Source: Triglochin maritima (Eukaryota; Streptophyta; Magnoliopsida; Alismatales; Juncaginaceae). Taken from it: DNA of 64,000 nucleotides. Location: the NCBI GenBank assembly GCA_963682175.1, contig OY821782.1, positions 332,501 through 396,500 of the forward strand, read 5' to 3'. Below, piece by piece: positions 24,521 to 36,863 of the stretch. Each line of letters begins with the position of its first letter. The first letter of the stretch is position 1. The notes beneath the pieces are model-generated. The model made no database searches. It was given only the letters and a program-made list of their open reading frames with translations, and was not told the origin of the DNA. The position numbers were made by a program, and so were the translations under genes.

Positions 24521-25769
24521 ATGGAAAGCGAGGTGTTTCTTCCTCTAGACTTTCAACTACAAATCCTAACATGGCTCCCTGCGATAGTGGTCCTCAGGTA
24601 AGGTGGATGTAAACCAATCAAACCATTTTATTTATGTATAAATATGTCTATAAAAAAAACAAAACAGGTTTCGAGTCGTCTGCAAAGCATGGAATGTTGT
24701 CACCCGATCTACGTTTTTTATCGAGCAACATATGGCGAGATCGTTGGAATCCCAAGCAGACCCATTTCGTCCCACCAACTTCCTTTTCGTGCCCCGCAGT
24801 ATGAACGACAACAACACAACCGTGATGACGTCGTTGGAGTTGGAAAAGGAGAAGCATCGGAAGAGACTTGCGGCTTTCCCTTCTGATCATCACTTCATGT
24901 CCTCGTGCAACGGTCTGTTGTTGTTGCAATGCCACGACAATCGCCACACATGCATCTTCAATCCGACCACCAACGAAACCTTTGAGATTCCTCCTCCCTT
25001 CGACTACGACGACAGCGTCAAGGTTTGGAGCATGGGGTTCGGTTATGATTCCATCAACAAAGAGTACAAAGTCGTGGTGTTTGTATACAGGTTAATTCAC
25101 ATGGTATATTTCTTCATGGTTTGCACCATCACTCCTCGTGGGGACATCTTTCCGTGGAGATCAATACATGAGGAGACACGATCACATCTTCCCAAGATGT
25201 CGATATTTCCAAAATTACGTCAAGTTTTGCTATATGGGAAACTACACTTCTTGGCGCGTGAACGACGACCCAACTCCACCACCAAACAACTCTTTCCAAT
25301 CGTTTTGTCGTTCGATCTGCATAAGGAGAAGCTTGACATCCTCTCGATGGCGAAAGTAGAGCCTAGACCATGGGGCACGACAAAGTTTAATTTAGTACTT
25401 ACAGAATTGGAAGGATGTTTGAGCGTGATCAGTAAATCAAACACAAGTGTGAAGGTGTGGACAATGACGGAGTATCCCAAATGCACATCTTGGACTCTTA
25501 TGTTTGAGTTCTACACCAAATTGAGGTCGTTCCACCAGACTGTTTTTAAGCATGATGTAATATATTGTTTTCCGAAAGACGGAAAGCTCTACATATGTTG
25601 TGGCAATGTTATATTGTCTTGTGACCCGACCACTGGCTATTGTGTCAAAGTCGGCTCCAATCTTCATCTTCCGGTCGTCGGTTTTCCTTCTGTCACCACC
25701 CTTATCTCTCTCCGTGCAGTTGTTTCTCAGGATCCCACCTTTTCAACCCTACAAATTTCAAAAAGATGA
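24521..25769 (+). CDS. F-box protein with FBA-type domain
   Basis: Two exons, 24,521-24,597 and 24,668-25,769, join in frame to 392 residues. The F-box spans about residues 6-45 (LDFQLQILTWLPAIVVLRFR, then VCKAWNVVTRSTFF); the intron cuts it in the middle. Downstream come features of F-box-associated domains: FMSSCNGLLLLQ, IFNPTTNETFEIPPP, GFGYDSINKEYKVVVF and repeated beta-strand-like blocks. Such proteins are substrate receptors of SCF ubiquitin ligases, binding SKP1 through the F-box; the substrate here is unknown. FBA F-box genes are a large and fast-evolving plant family. No frame damage is seen, so the gene may be functional. Confidence 0.82.
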
Positions 25770-26339
25770 AAACTTTTTTTTTAATGTTATGATTCCAAGT
25801 AGTTTGCTCTTGTTTTTGTCTTTAATGTCAATCAAGACATTTTGCAATTTGATGTTGGTGACAGGACATTTTTATGATGTCGATGTCTTATTTTATGATA
25901 TGGATCGTTCTGTGAGCAACAATTCCTTTGATTTTTAACCATAAGTGAGTTTTGATGGTCTTATTACGAGTGAAGAAGAGTTCAAGTGTTTGGAGCTCAT
26001 TTAATAGTGTGTTGATTGTGCACCGACTTAGATGGAATTCATCTGCTTATGATAAATATTGCCCTGTCGAGGATGAAAATCAAGAGTTTTGTGTGTTGCC
26101 ATTTTCAAAAACTTAACATACAATCCGTCATTCTTCCAAAATGACACGGACCTTCATCTCTTGTTTCTTCTTAATTTTTCACCTAGAAGTTACATCTGCC
26201 AAATTGATAGAAACCAAAACCAGACCTTAAAAAATGTTCACACTGCTACAGCTAACTCCTGTGATTCCTAGTAACAAAAGGATCAGTAAAGACAACTCTG
26301 TTTCAAGCAATCACCGACTTGGATGGAATTCATCTGCTT

Positions 26340-26384
<45 letters not shown>

Positions 26385-27119
26385 ATTGTATTATAGAGGA
26401 GTATTTTCAGAGTATATGCTTTGTTTGAAATGTGGGACTACTCTAAAGACTTGAGATACAATCATACAAGTAATCAAATGAATAGACATAGTAAGCAGCC
26501 ATGGATGATGATGATTGGGCTTGTCTAACACAAACCAACACGACATCTAAGAATCTCAGAGAAAAACAAAGATAAGCCTCCACTCAACTCCTGATGATTG
26601 GATAGCGCGAACTCCTGGCGTAGAGGAATTGAACTGCACACAAATAGATTACTGTTAATAAACTACCACGCAAACTCTCTACATGTATGTATGATGGTTT
26701 ACATTGTAGCATATTAGTACCACAAATTTGGAAGAGTAAATCTTCTGGTTGGCCTACACGTTCTGGAGCATCCACAAACCTGAAGACACATTAACTTGTT
26801 CAAATTACTATCAATACCAAAACTAACTAGTTTCAGGATAAGCAGGAGCGGTGCCACGCGAGGTCAACTTCGACCCTACGAGATTTTTGTCAACACAATC
26901 TAATATAACATATATAGTAAGGAAGTTATATTTCCAAATACTAAGGTAAAAAAATTGAAGTACTAACTACAACTCCGAGTACCAATTAAAATTGACTTCT
27001 TTATGATTATGTAATTGGTGTAATAGGCTGACATGAGTAGGTCTAGTCTAGTTAAAGACTCCATTTGCCCACCTAAAATATCCATTTACTCAATATTTAA
27101 ATTATAATTATGAACACTA
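25770..27119. other. Intergenic region with GA microsatellite and a possible exon fragment
   Basis: A (GA)19 run lies at 26,344-26,381. A block (CACCGACTTAGATGGAATTC) at about 26,026 recurs at about 26,311. On the minus strand, 26,580-26,780 could hold two short exons (FVDAPERVGQPEDLLFQIC and FNSSTPGVRAIQSSGVE) of an unrecognised gene, but no further exons follow upstream. Nothing else stands out. Confidence 0.35.
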
Positions 27120-28010
27120 GTTGGGAGTATAAACTTACAATCGAATCAATTCACTCATTGTCCACGGGTTTGGCATTGGGCATGCTTCACTTGTTGTCTC
27201 ATGCACCGGAGAATCAACGGTTGCGGTGTTTGAGCTAGATCCAAGTGAAGAACTCGGATGCATACAATCAGTTGGCCCATTGAAACCTTCATGAAGATCT
27301 GGGAGCTCGGGCTCCAAAACATCCTATAAGTGCATCAATTTGTGAAAACAGTCCATCATCATAAATAATTTTGAATATGTGCACAAATTAAAAAAACTTA
27401 CAGAGGTGTGTACATGGTTGGGTGCGAGCGTCACCACTGGCATTTGAATGGCTGCTTTTGTTTTCTTACCTGAGTTTTTACAAAATCAATTAAGATATTG
27501 TATCAAAATCGTACTAAAATTGATTTCGTATTCTATTAAAGTCATATGAGGGTTAGGTAAGTACCACGTTTTGGTCTTCTTTGTGGTGCGAAATCTTTAG
27601 AAGTGAGGGGTCTCCTTGGTTGTATAATTCTCCTAGGTCTTTCTTTCACAGTAGTTGTTTCTCTGGACGTATTGCATGTTCTTCTTATTTTCCTCGGTGG
27701 TGCAGTAGCTGCTTCCGTCTGATGATTCACAAAACAATGGGCTTCTTGTTGCTCAATGACAATATGCTTTTCGGATGTGCTACCAAGGGCTCTACTTCTG
27801 AAAACATGATCACTTAAGCCATCGAATTCCAAATCAAACTCTACTCTTTCACTATAAGCATCATTTTCTTGATGTTGGGACGTGTCATTCTGGTTGTTCG
27901 ATATTGTAGGAGTTGCACTGCATGTAGATGTAATTGGAATTTCATTTTCTTGCCGTCGATAGCAATCAGATCTGTATATATAGGTTTTTCAAGACCGACC
28001 CAACATCTCT
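27120..28010 (-). pseudogene. Transposon-derived coding remnant (copy 2)
   Basis: This is a better-preserved paralogue of 17,496-18,180. The minus strand at 27,542-27,832 gives 96 codons with a basic, Arg/Pro-rich stretch (RPRRIIQPRRPLTS, then QRRPKRG), and 27,135-27,317 gives an ELPDLHEGFNGP and PNPWTMSELIRL block. A further open stretch extends to about 27,960. The family is not recognised; the link to CACTA-type DNA elements comes from copy 1's neighbour. It lies where the missing 3' half of the ILR1-like gene would be expected. Confidence 0.45.
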
Positions 28011-28300
28011 CCTAGTTGGCCATGACGTTTGACATGTGCCCGACAGTATTAACACATTCACCATCCCAACTGGTCTCCATTTTGTTTATCATAACTCATC
28101 GTAAGCATCATACCCTAACCCATAAATATTGACAGCGTAACTACTCGAATATATATATTTCCAATTTAGTTATCAATATCCAGGTTTTCCTAGTTGATTT
28201 TTATGATTTGCTCAAAACTTGTCGATGGGGAAATCAAGAAAAATTCTAAATCAGGAGGACCAAGGAAACATACGAAGATTTAGTCAACGGAGAAGCATAC

Positions 28301-29873
28301 TTTGCCTTCAAAAGGATCAGTTTCTCGGGATACTATCTGCTGGAGGCTAAGGATGATGAAAGATGCTGCAAGAACTGGATCTTTATTTTTATGTGGACTT
28401 GCTGCAGGGCCACCATGTCCTCGAACAGTTACTGCAAAACGAGCTGAGGCAGCGAGGACAGGACCAGGTTTGGATCCCACGAAACCAACAGGCTGAAATG
28501 GCTCAACATGCAAACCAAATATGCCTTCAACACCATCCAGAGCACCTTCATTTAGTACATGGTAAGCACCACCGAAACCCTCTTCTGCGGGTTGGAATAC
28601 AAGCTTCACCGTGTCCTTCAAATTCGAAACCAAATGAGGTCATTACAATTCAAAAACTGGAGCGCTGAATTCGCCAGAACAAGACAATATGATCTCTCTT
28701 TTTGCCTACTAACATGTGGGCAGTTATTGATTTCACCTTGAGCTTGTCCTTTTGTTTCTGAAGCAGCTTCGCAGCACCAAGGAGCATTGTTACATGAGCA
28801 TCATGGCCACAAGCATGCATCTTCCCAACAACCTTGCTCTTGTGCTCCCACTCCACCAACTCCTAAAATTGTTTCGAACATTTCAAATGCCAAAATTGTT
28901 TTAGGACTACCAAGTAGATAGTAGATACAATTTTAACATTTTACTTTGGATCATATTAATCAGAAAATCAACTTTATGGTAGAATAAAGTTCTATTATGC
29001 CTCCCTTCCCCTTCAATTTTCACAAGCAACAAAGCCTCCGGTGGAGATACATGAGATCTTATTTAGTATTACTAACATCTTATCATTAAATTATAGTTTG
29101 GGTTTCATGAAAAACCCAACTTGTGAACCCATCTTATAATTAACTCCTAAAATAGTTCCAAACATTTGAAGTGTCAAAATTACTCTTGGAGGACTACCAA
29201 CAAGATAAATTTTGAACGTCTAATTTTGGATCATATTACTGTTGGAGGAATACAGACTAGAAATCAGATACAATTGGTAAACTAAAGTTCTACTTTGTCT
29301 CCCATAATGTCATCAATTTTCACATGCACACAGAACTTATGAAGTAACATTATCATCTTATCATTTTACTACAACTTGGGTTTCATAAATAAAAAAATGC
29401 AACTTTTCCAATCTTAAGTACTCTCTCTGTATCATAACAACAATCTACCAACTCAAAATTTTGGAAATCCATCAACTACCCAATCGAGAACAGACCCCAA
29501 AACCCCGAAAAAAGGCAAAAAGATGAAATCTTGAGTAGAGAACCTGCAAGGGCAGGACGTCCATGTCGGCCCTGAGGCAGAAAAAAGGTCCATCTCCGGA
29601 GCCAATGGAGACGACGACTTTGGTTCGGGCGACGGGCCACGAGTAGGAGATCCCGAGGCCGTCGAGCTCGTCCCGCATCAACTGGCTCGTTTGGAACTCC
29701 TCGAACGCCAACTCGGGGTTCTGGTGGAATCTCCTCCGAGTGGAACTTAACCAGGAGAACTTCGGGTGTTTGGTGGATTCCAAGAGGTCTTGGGTCAGAG
29801 AGGTGGAGATGGTGGAGAGGAGAAGTAGAAGCGAGGAGAGGAGAAGTAAGAGGAATGGTGGAGTGGAAGCCAT
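28301..29873 (-). pseudogene. ILR1-like IAA-amino acid amidohydrolase, 3'-truncated
   Basis: Three exons on the minus strand, 29,544-29,873, 28,737-28,862 and 28,301-28,615, join in frame to about 257 residues of an M20D metallopeptidase. A signal peptide ([16 protein letters not shown]) opens the protein; an in-frame ATG lies 69 bases upstream at 29,942, but the signal peptide favours the inner one. Visible motifs are [36 protein letters not shown] (metal-binding Cys and His), VFQPAEEG (Glu) and GIFGLHVEP (His). Family members release free auxin from amino-acid conjugates in the ER. The conserved GGHAA motif reads GGPAA here, losing a key histidine. The exons after DPFEGK, with the last metal-binding His, are missing; transposon DNA follows. 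Probably non-functional. Confidence 0.8.
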
Positions 29874-30007
29874 TATTGGAATGAGGGATTTTGGAAGAGA
29901 ATGCAAAAAAAGAGTTTTGTTTTGGGTGTTGGAGAAAGACATCGGATCTGTGTTCTTTGTGTTTCGTACATACTAATGCTGATTATTATTAATTTAATTA
30001 ATGAAGC

Positions 30008-30297
30008 TAGGGCTGTCCATTTTGACTCGGCTCGAACGTTCGACTCGAATTCGACTTGAAAAAACGTTCGATTCTAGTTTAACTTGAAAATGAAAAATCA
30101 TAATGAAAAATAAAAAAAATCTTCAAATTTAGTTCGGTAAACGAGCTGCTCGAACTCGAAAAAATTTGATGCTCCGCTCGATAGTTCGCTTGAATTTTTT
30201 ATTGTTTTATTCATAATTATTTTTTTGTATTTGTTAATAACATAAGATAATACTTATGAATCGAAAATTTGCTCGACTCAACTCATTTACATCCCTA
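30008..30297. mobile_element. hAT-type MITE with degenerate 8-bp duplication
   Basis: The 290-bp segment begins TAGGGCTGTCC and ends ACATCCCTA, an imperfect inverted pair. Flanks are AATGAAGC and AACGAAGT, matching at six of eight bases. The interior repeats CTCGAACG and TTCGACTCG motifs. This looks like an older relative in style of the 23.8-kb element, placed 135 bases upstream of the ILR1-like start. Confidence 0.65.
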
Positions 30298-31016
30298 AAC
30301 GAAGTTGATGACAATGGTACTCGTGTCTGCACCTAGAAGGATATGGTATTTTTATGAGATGAAACGTCTAACAAAATAATTGTTAATAGTTGTTTTAGTG
30401 GTAGCAGCCGGAGTAGATGTTTGATTGAGATGTGGTGGTAATTTGGTTTCAAAACTATGTGCAAATGTTAGATCACGATCATCATGGCTCATGCTTCTGT
30501 TCCGCGTGTCATCTTATAAAAAGGATCTTAGAATAACTTAACTACTTAACGAAGAGTATCTTCAACAATAAGTCGCTGGATCAAATCTTCTAAGTTGCAG
30601 GTTTGCGACCAAGTTTGTCTGCCCTTCAAGTTTTTTTTAGAAAAGGATTCATCATTCATGCCAGTAGATCGGGCATATTTACGACTAACATATGTATCAT
30701 GTAATTCCATCTCAATGATGATGATTACAGGAGTCTGTTAAGTTCCAATATGATTCTAATTACAGCAATTCAACAACTAAACAAGCACACAACATCGTTG
30801 ACTTTGTAAGATCTTCACCGTCCAGCTAAACAAGACTTGTTGCCGGAGATGCCAAGACAACTACTTAATGATCATAAACCTATTATGATAACAATCAAAC
30901 AAAATAAGTGTGAAATATACGCATATGCGAGACTAATCTTGAGATATCAAGGCCAACCTACGAAAAAAGTGGGACGGAAAGATACTTACCTTGATCACAC
31001 ACTGGCTGTAATCTCA
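30298..31016. other. Intergenic region, no feature recognised
   Basis: AT-rich sequence between the MITE and the 3' end of the TLDc gene. The part near 31,016 is probably 3' UTR of that gene. No exon or repeat was recognised. Confidence 0.4.
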
Positions 31017-34000
31017 TCACTCACTAGAATTGGCGAGTCCCACCATTTTCAGCATGTTGCGATCTTCCTTGAACCTTTCTAATACTGAACCTTTGGCAAC
31101 CTCAGACTGCTCATTTTGCAAACCTTTCAACACAATTCCCCAACATTCAATTACATCAGGCTGCATTCTGCTTGTAGTCGAGAGGCAAGGGCTATCAAAT
31201 GTGCTGCATGTGAATGTGTGGCCCTGTTCTAGACTCGAGGAAAGGAAGAGACCAAAGTGGTTGGCTTGTCCTCCAAAACCAATACCATTGGGAATGCTGT
31301 CAGAACTGAAATTCACTGCACACTTGCAAGGGAAAAAGATAAAGTGAATAATTTGACTATTCAGATGTTCAATACAGGAATTCACTGTTCTTCAGATCGA
31401 TGGCTTGTAGTAACCACATTAAGAACTTACCCATTGCAAGTTACTGTTAGCACCAGTAGGTCGGAAAAAAGATGCTTGTGGGTACAACTGAAACAAGAAA
31501 GATTTCATATCTCCATAAAAATCGCTATGCCTCTCCCAAGGCTGAGAAGCATATCCTCTATAAATGCAACCTTCTTTATCTTTAACAACAAGAACAGTCT
31601 TCCCGCTTTCATTCCTACACGTGTAATAAATTGGTTAGCATTTTGCTGTACAGATAATTTTCTGTTGAGAAACTTACTTCTATACTCTTCTTTTTTTGGT
31701 TCTCTTATCATCTGTTTTGATCGTAGGAACACCTACTTGATTCTAAGCTATACGCCGATACCTAAGATTTGGTTCTACACACAAATTTGAGGTCCATGCT
31801 TGCCAATACATAAGCATCAGAAAGGACCAATTCACAACATAACCATCTGCAACAAGGACTACTATGAAAAGAAATTTGATTTAGATTTTGTAACCCTTCA
31901 GAATAACCATTCAGATCAGGGAATTAAACTTGGGAATAATAGTAGGCTACAACATGATCCAACCAGACACCAGGGATGACTTAAGTAGCAAGAAAAATTG
32001 AACAAGAAGACTGATTTGCTACCACAAGGTAATATTGGATTCCTGAAGCAAAAGAGATGTTTCTACCATCTTTTTCGATTATCAGCTAAGAATTCCAAAA
32101 ACAAATATACTTACAATATATTGGCCAAAAAAGTGTTGAAGCTTAAGCCATTAACAGCACTGTGATACAAGAGCTTCCAATCTTCTACCTCATGCTGAGA
32201 AAGGGCTCCCCCAATATGCCATGCATATTCTTTCTTCAGAATCAGCATATGAGAACTTAATGTTTCTGGATACTGTAGCGTGGGTACCTGGAAACCTGGC
32301 CTCTCTAAACAGTGACAAAGAAATTAGAAGTAAGGGCAATGCATAGTCTCGTGTTTACGCTACAAAAATGCTTTGCAGTTTATTGGCATTTTATTTCCCT
32401 GTTCACTCATGCACCAAACAAACAATGACACTTCAGTTTCAAAAATTAGAAACAAAATTACATGTATTACTATCTATCATACAAACATTTCACATGGTAA
32501 ATTGGTAATATGCCAAAACAAATGGTTTTTTTTAAAGAAACCTGGATCTGGTGGTGTTAAGCAAGCTCCCAAGGAATTTCGTCACCGATGGAAGAAGGCT
32601 ACACCAGTTCTTAAAGTTCGTTAAAGACATATTTCCTGGGTTTCCATTATCTTCCTCTGAAAATATTGCAGATTTCATAAATACCTCCACATTTACATCA
32701 GTTGAACCTGAACTAGATTCAACACTTCCTAATGTAAAATGGTATTGGATATTGACTTTATTACTTCTTCCAGATCAGATCTGCAAGATTAAATAAATCA
32801 TAAATAGCAACAGTTTATCAAGTAACAACAATGTAGAAGCAAGATGTGGAAATAGCAGATGTGGACCATAAAATGCCTAATTGCCACAATAACATTAACC
32901 AACAACTTAATCCAACTAAACAAGGATCAGTGACATGGACCTGTTCCTCCCAATTATGGCAGAACATGAGAACAGTTCTCCAAGCACGTCTGACAGCCAC
33001 AAATTGAGTTTATATGAACATACAAAAAATTAGTTTATATGAACTGAGGAAAATGGCTATTCGTATTCACTTCCTTCAATACTTGATGTTTCGCAAAAAA
33101 AAAAGAAACAGGAAGGTGCATGGTTGATAAGCTTTCTGACGTTGCTAATACACTTACGACAGGATGAAGGCGACCAAGAAAAATCTTCAATAACCACAAC
33201 AACTATGAAACCACAATTGCAGTGCCAGGTGAAAGTGAAGGTAAAAAAGGCATAGATAATGTTCTAGTAGTTCAATTTGTTATAAAAAATCAAGAGCTTT
33301 CATGCTTTGCCAACATCCAAAACAAGAACCAACACTACTGACAAATGATGGACATACCTGTCTAGGAGGCCATCACCCGTGACATCACACAGCTTGTAGA
33401 TGAACTCTTCAATCTCTTGTTTAATTCCTTTCTCATATGTCGCCTGCAGATGAACATGCATATTTGTTAAAACACTTATATATGCCCTGCTGTGGAGCAA
33501 AGCTTAACAGCATGAACTCAGAAATAACCAAGTTTTCAACCTAATAAACTTAAAAGCAGAGTCCAACAATTTGGGTTCACATGAAATTCAATCTGTTTGG
33601 AATTACATTTTGATAATCAGATTTCCCAAAATCTAACCAATCAGCTCCAAAACATACACTTGCCTGGTATGAAAAATCCAAGTTTTTGAAACGGACCCTA
33701 AATGTTGCATGTCGAGAAAAAGAAATTAAGTGTATATTAATTCCCAAATCCATAAACCCCACATTTTCACAAACAACATTAAACTTAAATGTGTGATTTG
33801 AACTAACATACACTTCAAAGCACACATCGAAATCCTTAAAAAAGTAGAAAGAAAAGGCAAAGCAAAAAAGAAAAGAAAAGGTGTGACCTTTGCGATGAGG
33901 AGATCGTCAAAGGTGAGCTTCCCATCCTTCCTCCCCTGCGTGACCAAATCGAACATCCTCTCCCCCAAACCCCCTCTTATCCCAAAATACCTCTACAAAC

Positions 34001-34300
34001 AATCCACAAAGACTCCAACTTTGAACCAAAAATCACATCGAAATTTCAATCGAAAAGGTGGGAACTTTACTTGAAAAACTTGGGGGGAGACAAATCGAGC
34101 GCTGGTGTGGGACTGCGCGGCGAGGGACGTGAAGAGGGACTTGAGATCGGCGAGCTCTTGCTTCGTGAACGCCGTGCTTGGGAATGGGGAAAGGTGAGGT
34201 CGAGATTGAGGAGGAGAAGTTTGTTTGTTTGTTCTTACCTGGTTGCGACGGCGAGGTTAGGGTTTGCCGGCGACGATTGGGCGGCGTTTCCGTTTCCCAT
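31017..34300 (-). CDS. TLDc-domain protein with EF-hand-like segment (one frame break)
   Basis: Eight minus-strand exons are 34,239-34,300, 34,071-34,176, 33,888-33,992, 33,358-33,443, 32,542-32,780, 32,115-32,300, 31,431-31,614 and 31,017-31,322. The start, MGNGNAAQSS, has an N-myristoylation pattern. Exon 4 carries an EF-hand-like loop (DVTGDGLLDR). Exons 6-8 form a TLDc domain: ALSQHEVEDWKLLYHSAVNG, then VLVVKDKEGCIYRGYASQPW, FRPTGANSNLQW, and GFGGQANHFGLFLSSSLEQG with a CWGI strand. TLDc proteins are linked to oxidative stress protection and V-ATPase binding; plant members of this layout are little studied. Exon 5 is one base short: an in-frame TAG follows SISNTILH, and the homologous frame resumes at GSVESSSGS one step over. 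It is either a pseudogene or an assembly indel. Confidence 0.8.
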
Positions 34301-34810
34301 TCTGATTCGTCTTCTTCTTCTTCTTCGATTTCGTTCGGATTTTCGTCGATTTTGCGTTTTGGGTCCTTGTGTTTTTGAGTTTTGGATTTAATTCTTACGT
34401 GTAACGGGGTTTTGAGTTTCGAGCTTTGGGAATTTTGGCTCGAAGGAAACTTGTCACTTGTTTTGTTGGATATTTTCTGTGTGTTGGAAATGAGGTTTTT
34501 AGTTCATTCAATCTTATTTTTTTGTTTTGCGATGGGTTGTTTGTGTGGGCTCCTTGACATTGGGTTTTTTGTGTTTTTGCCGATACAAATGAGTTTGGTT
34601 GACGGTTATTTGCTTAAATACGTGTGAAAGATACCAAGATCATCGAGACTAAAGATCGTCAACACCCGAGTAACACCCATGTTCTAAACAATTTCTTCTT
34701 ACAAATGAAATGATAGGAAAAAAACTTTAGGAAATTGGCGGGTGCTGTTGAAGTACCTGACAAATACGGGGACTCGTTAGCAAAACAATGAGTTATTGGT
34801 AGAGTAAAAG

Positions 34811-35778
34811 ATGTCGGTGTGGAAGACGAAAACACCGACTTTCTTCTTCCCAAACCCTAATCTCCCACCCAAATTTGCTGATTTGGAGACTACAAACCAT
34901 AAAATTCGAAGCATTTGGGGTCTCCTTCGATTCCACTTTCTCTCGAAACATTTCGAATCTGTTCTAATCCATGGTACGTTTGCCTTTCCCTCTCAAATCT
35001 CACCTTTTTCGGAGATTTTTCAATTTATTAGTAAAAAATGCTCCTTTTAGGTTTGCGGCGGAAGTTTAGATTAATTAAGCCCCGTAGTTGTGTATGATTA
35101 TGCCAATTTAGCAGAGAATTTGTGACATTTAGGTGTTTGTTATTTTGTTATTGTCGACTATATTATCTCTGTGTCAAGTTGATTTTTTTTAAAATTTCCA
35201 GCATATAATTTGGAGCCGGTGGCTTCGGCCCAATTTGATATGCGAGGTTGTTGTGGTTCAATTTCGTAGTTGGATTTCCATATGACTTTGTTTTAGTCGA
35301 AAAAGGTTTGACTTTTAGATGTGTAGCTTATTTTAGTTTGGCATTTCAGAATGTAATGTGATTAGGCAATTGAGTCCCTGTTGCAGGATATTTCGTCTCT
35401 TAAGGGAAAATCAAGTGCTTAGTATAATATTTATGATGTTTTGGCCTATTCACTTGCTAGGCGTTGGTTATGACTTGTGAATTGGTTTTCTGGAATGCAA
35501 CATTGATAGTTAGTAACTTCTAGTTGATTTTTGATGCATCACAACTTGTACTTAATATTGCTGGGTGACGATGCTGCTGCTATTCAAGGTTGTGAGTTTG
35601 GCCTGTTTGGGTGGCCATTATCAGTCTTTACAGTATTTCTTGGCATAATGTGAATTCTGAACTGCTTATGGTTTTATAGAGATGATGTTTTGCTCTTTCA
35701 TTTTTTTTAGCTGACATCTTATTGACATCAGTAAATGCTTTTTCAGGGTGTGTAGGAGCTGCGTTAGAAGATGTCTAG
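34811..35778 (+). other. Predicted spliced upstream ORF overlapping the main start
   Basis: An ATG at 34,811 opens a frame that runs to a GTACGT donor (exon end 34,973). Joined to the acceptor at 35,747 it continues for 64 codons in all and stops at TAG 35,776-35,778. That stop overlaps the beginning of the main coding region (ATG at 35,771). If the first exon is transcribed this way, the uORF would strongly limit downstream initiation. Splicing is predicted, not shown. Confidence 0.4.
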
Positions 35779-36863
35779 GCCCATGGTTCTTGTTTTTTTG
35801 TTTGTGATACTCATCATCACGTCCCAGTTTGAGTGGAAACGACAACTTGTAAGCGAATTGGATTCAAGTCCAAATGTGTCCCAGAAGCAGCAGAATGTAC
35901 ATAAGAAGGAAGAAGCTGTTAAAGAAAAAGTAAGCATCCTGACTTGATCTTGTGTTCTCACAACATTTTGGGATATAGAAATAGAGATGTACGTGGATGG
36001 ATTGTTCCTATTTTTTTTGTGTATTGCTTGTAAAGTTAATGGTCATTATTGCTTATTACCAATATTTCAAAGGATCTCTCATAGTACCCAATTTGTTTAT
36101 TCCCTTGATATGTTATTGTATTTTGCTTTCTAGTGGTTGCATATAGAAACTTCTATTTTCGTCCAAACATTAAATGTGCAATTGTGCAAAATTCTAAATG
36201 GTGATTCTAGATTGCTCCAGCTAGTCGGTACTCAGTCAACGATCGACTTTTTTTCATATTAGTTGAATATATTCAATAGGTAAAGTAAATTGTTTTTTTC
36301 TCCCATTAATCCTTGGATAATACCTTTTTGCCTTGATACAATCATGGAGTGAAGTCATCTTGTGAAACACGGTGGTGTTTGTAATATACCACAATGAACA
36401 TATGAAGATGCCCTCCTAGTAGGCTTTTAGACACTCCATGAACTCCTCTAGAAATTTACCTGGAGCAAGAAAAGCAAAACAAAATATTTACTTGAGTAGG
36501 CTGAGTCGTTGTCTTGTGGTCTTGCCCACTGAGACTCCCTTTTTGTCCGCCTTAGTGTTCCCCTCCTACTTATTTGGCAAGACTTGCCCCATTCTTGAAT
36601 TTATTTCCTTGATTATAGGAAGCTGAGGTTCTTTCCAAAATTTTAATGTTGAAATAAAACAGACTAATGATGTAATATTCGTTTGGCAGATAATATTGTT
36701 GCAAGAGAAGAAAATTCAGCAACTCGAAGAACTTTTGCAGAGTGTCCAGGAGCAGTTACTCCAATGCCAAAGAGTCAATAACGTGGCTGAGAATTATACG
36801 GTTGCTTCGTTAAGTACTATAATTGATGGTATTGAACGGCAGCATATTCCGGAGAAGTCATAA
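35771..36863 (+). CDS. Small membrane-anchored coiled-coil protein
   Basis: Two exons, 35,771-35,929 and 36,690-36,863, join in frame to 110 residues. A hydrophobic N-terminal segment (MVLVFLFVILIITSQF, residues 5-20) is likely a signal anchor. A charged stretch and a leucine-rich coiled coil follow (ILLQEKKIQQLEELLQSVQE, about residues 55-75). The product is not recognised; plants have many short single-pass coiled-coil proteins of unknown role. Support comes from the clean splice sites (GTAAGC donor, TTTGGCAG acceptor), phase-0 junction and coherent domain order. A 5' UTR intron probably separates it from a leader exon near 34,811. Confidence 0.65.

Noticed and set aside
26580..26790. Two short exon-like blocks on the minus strand
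   Set aside because: Splice signals are plausible but the peptides match no family that I recognise and no upstream exons were found; mentioned only within the intergenic entry.
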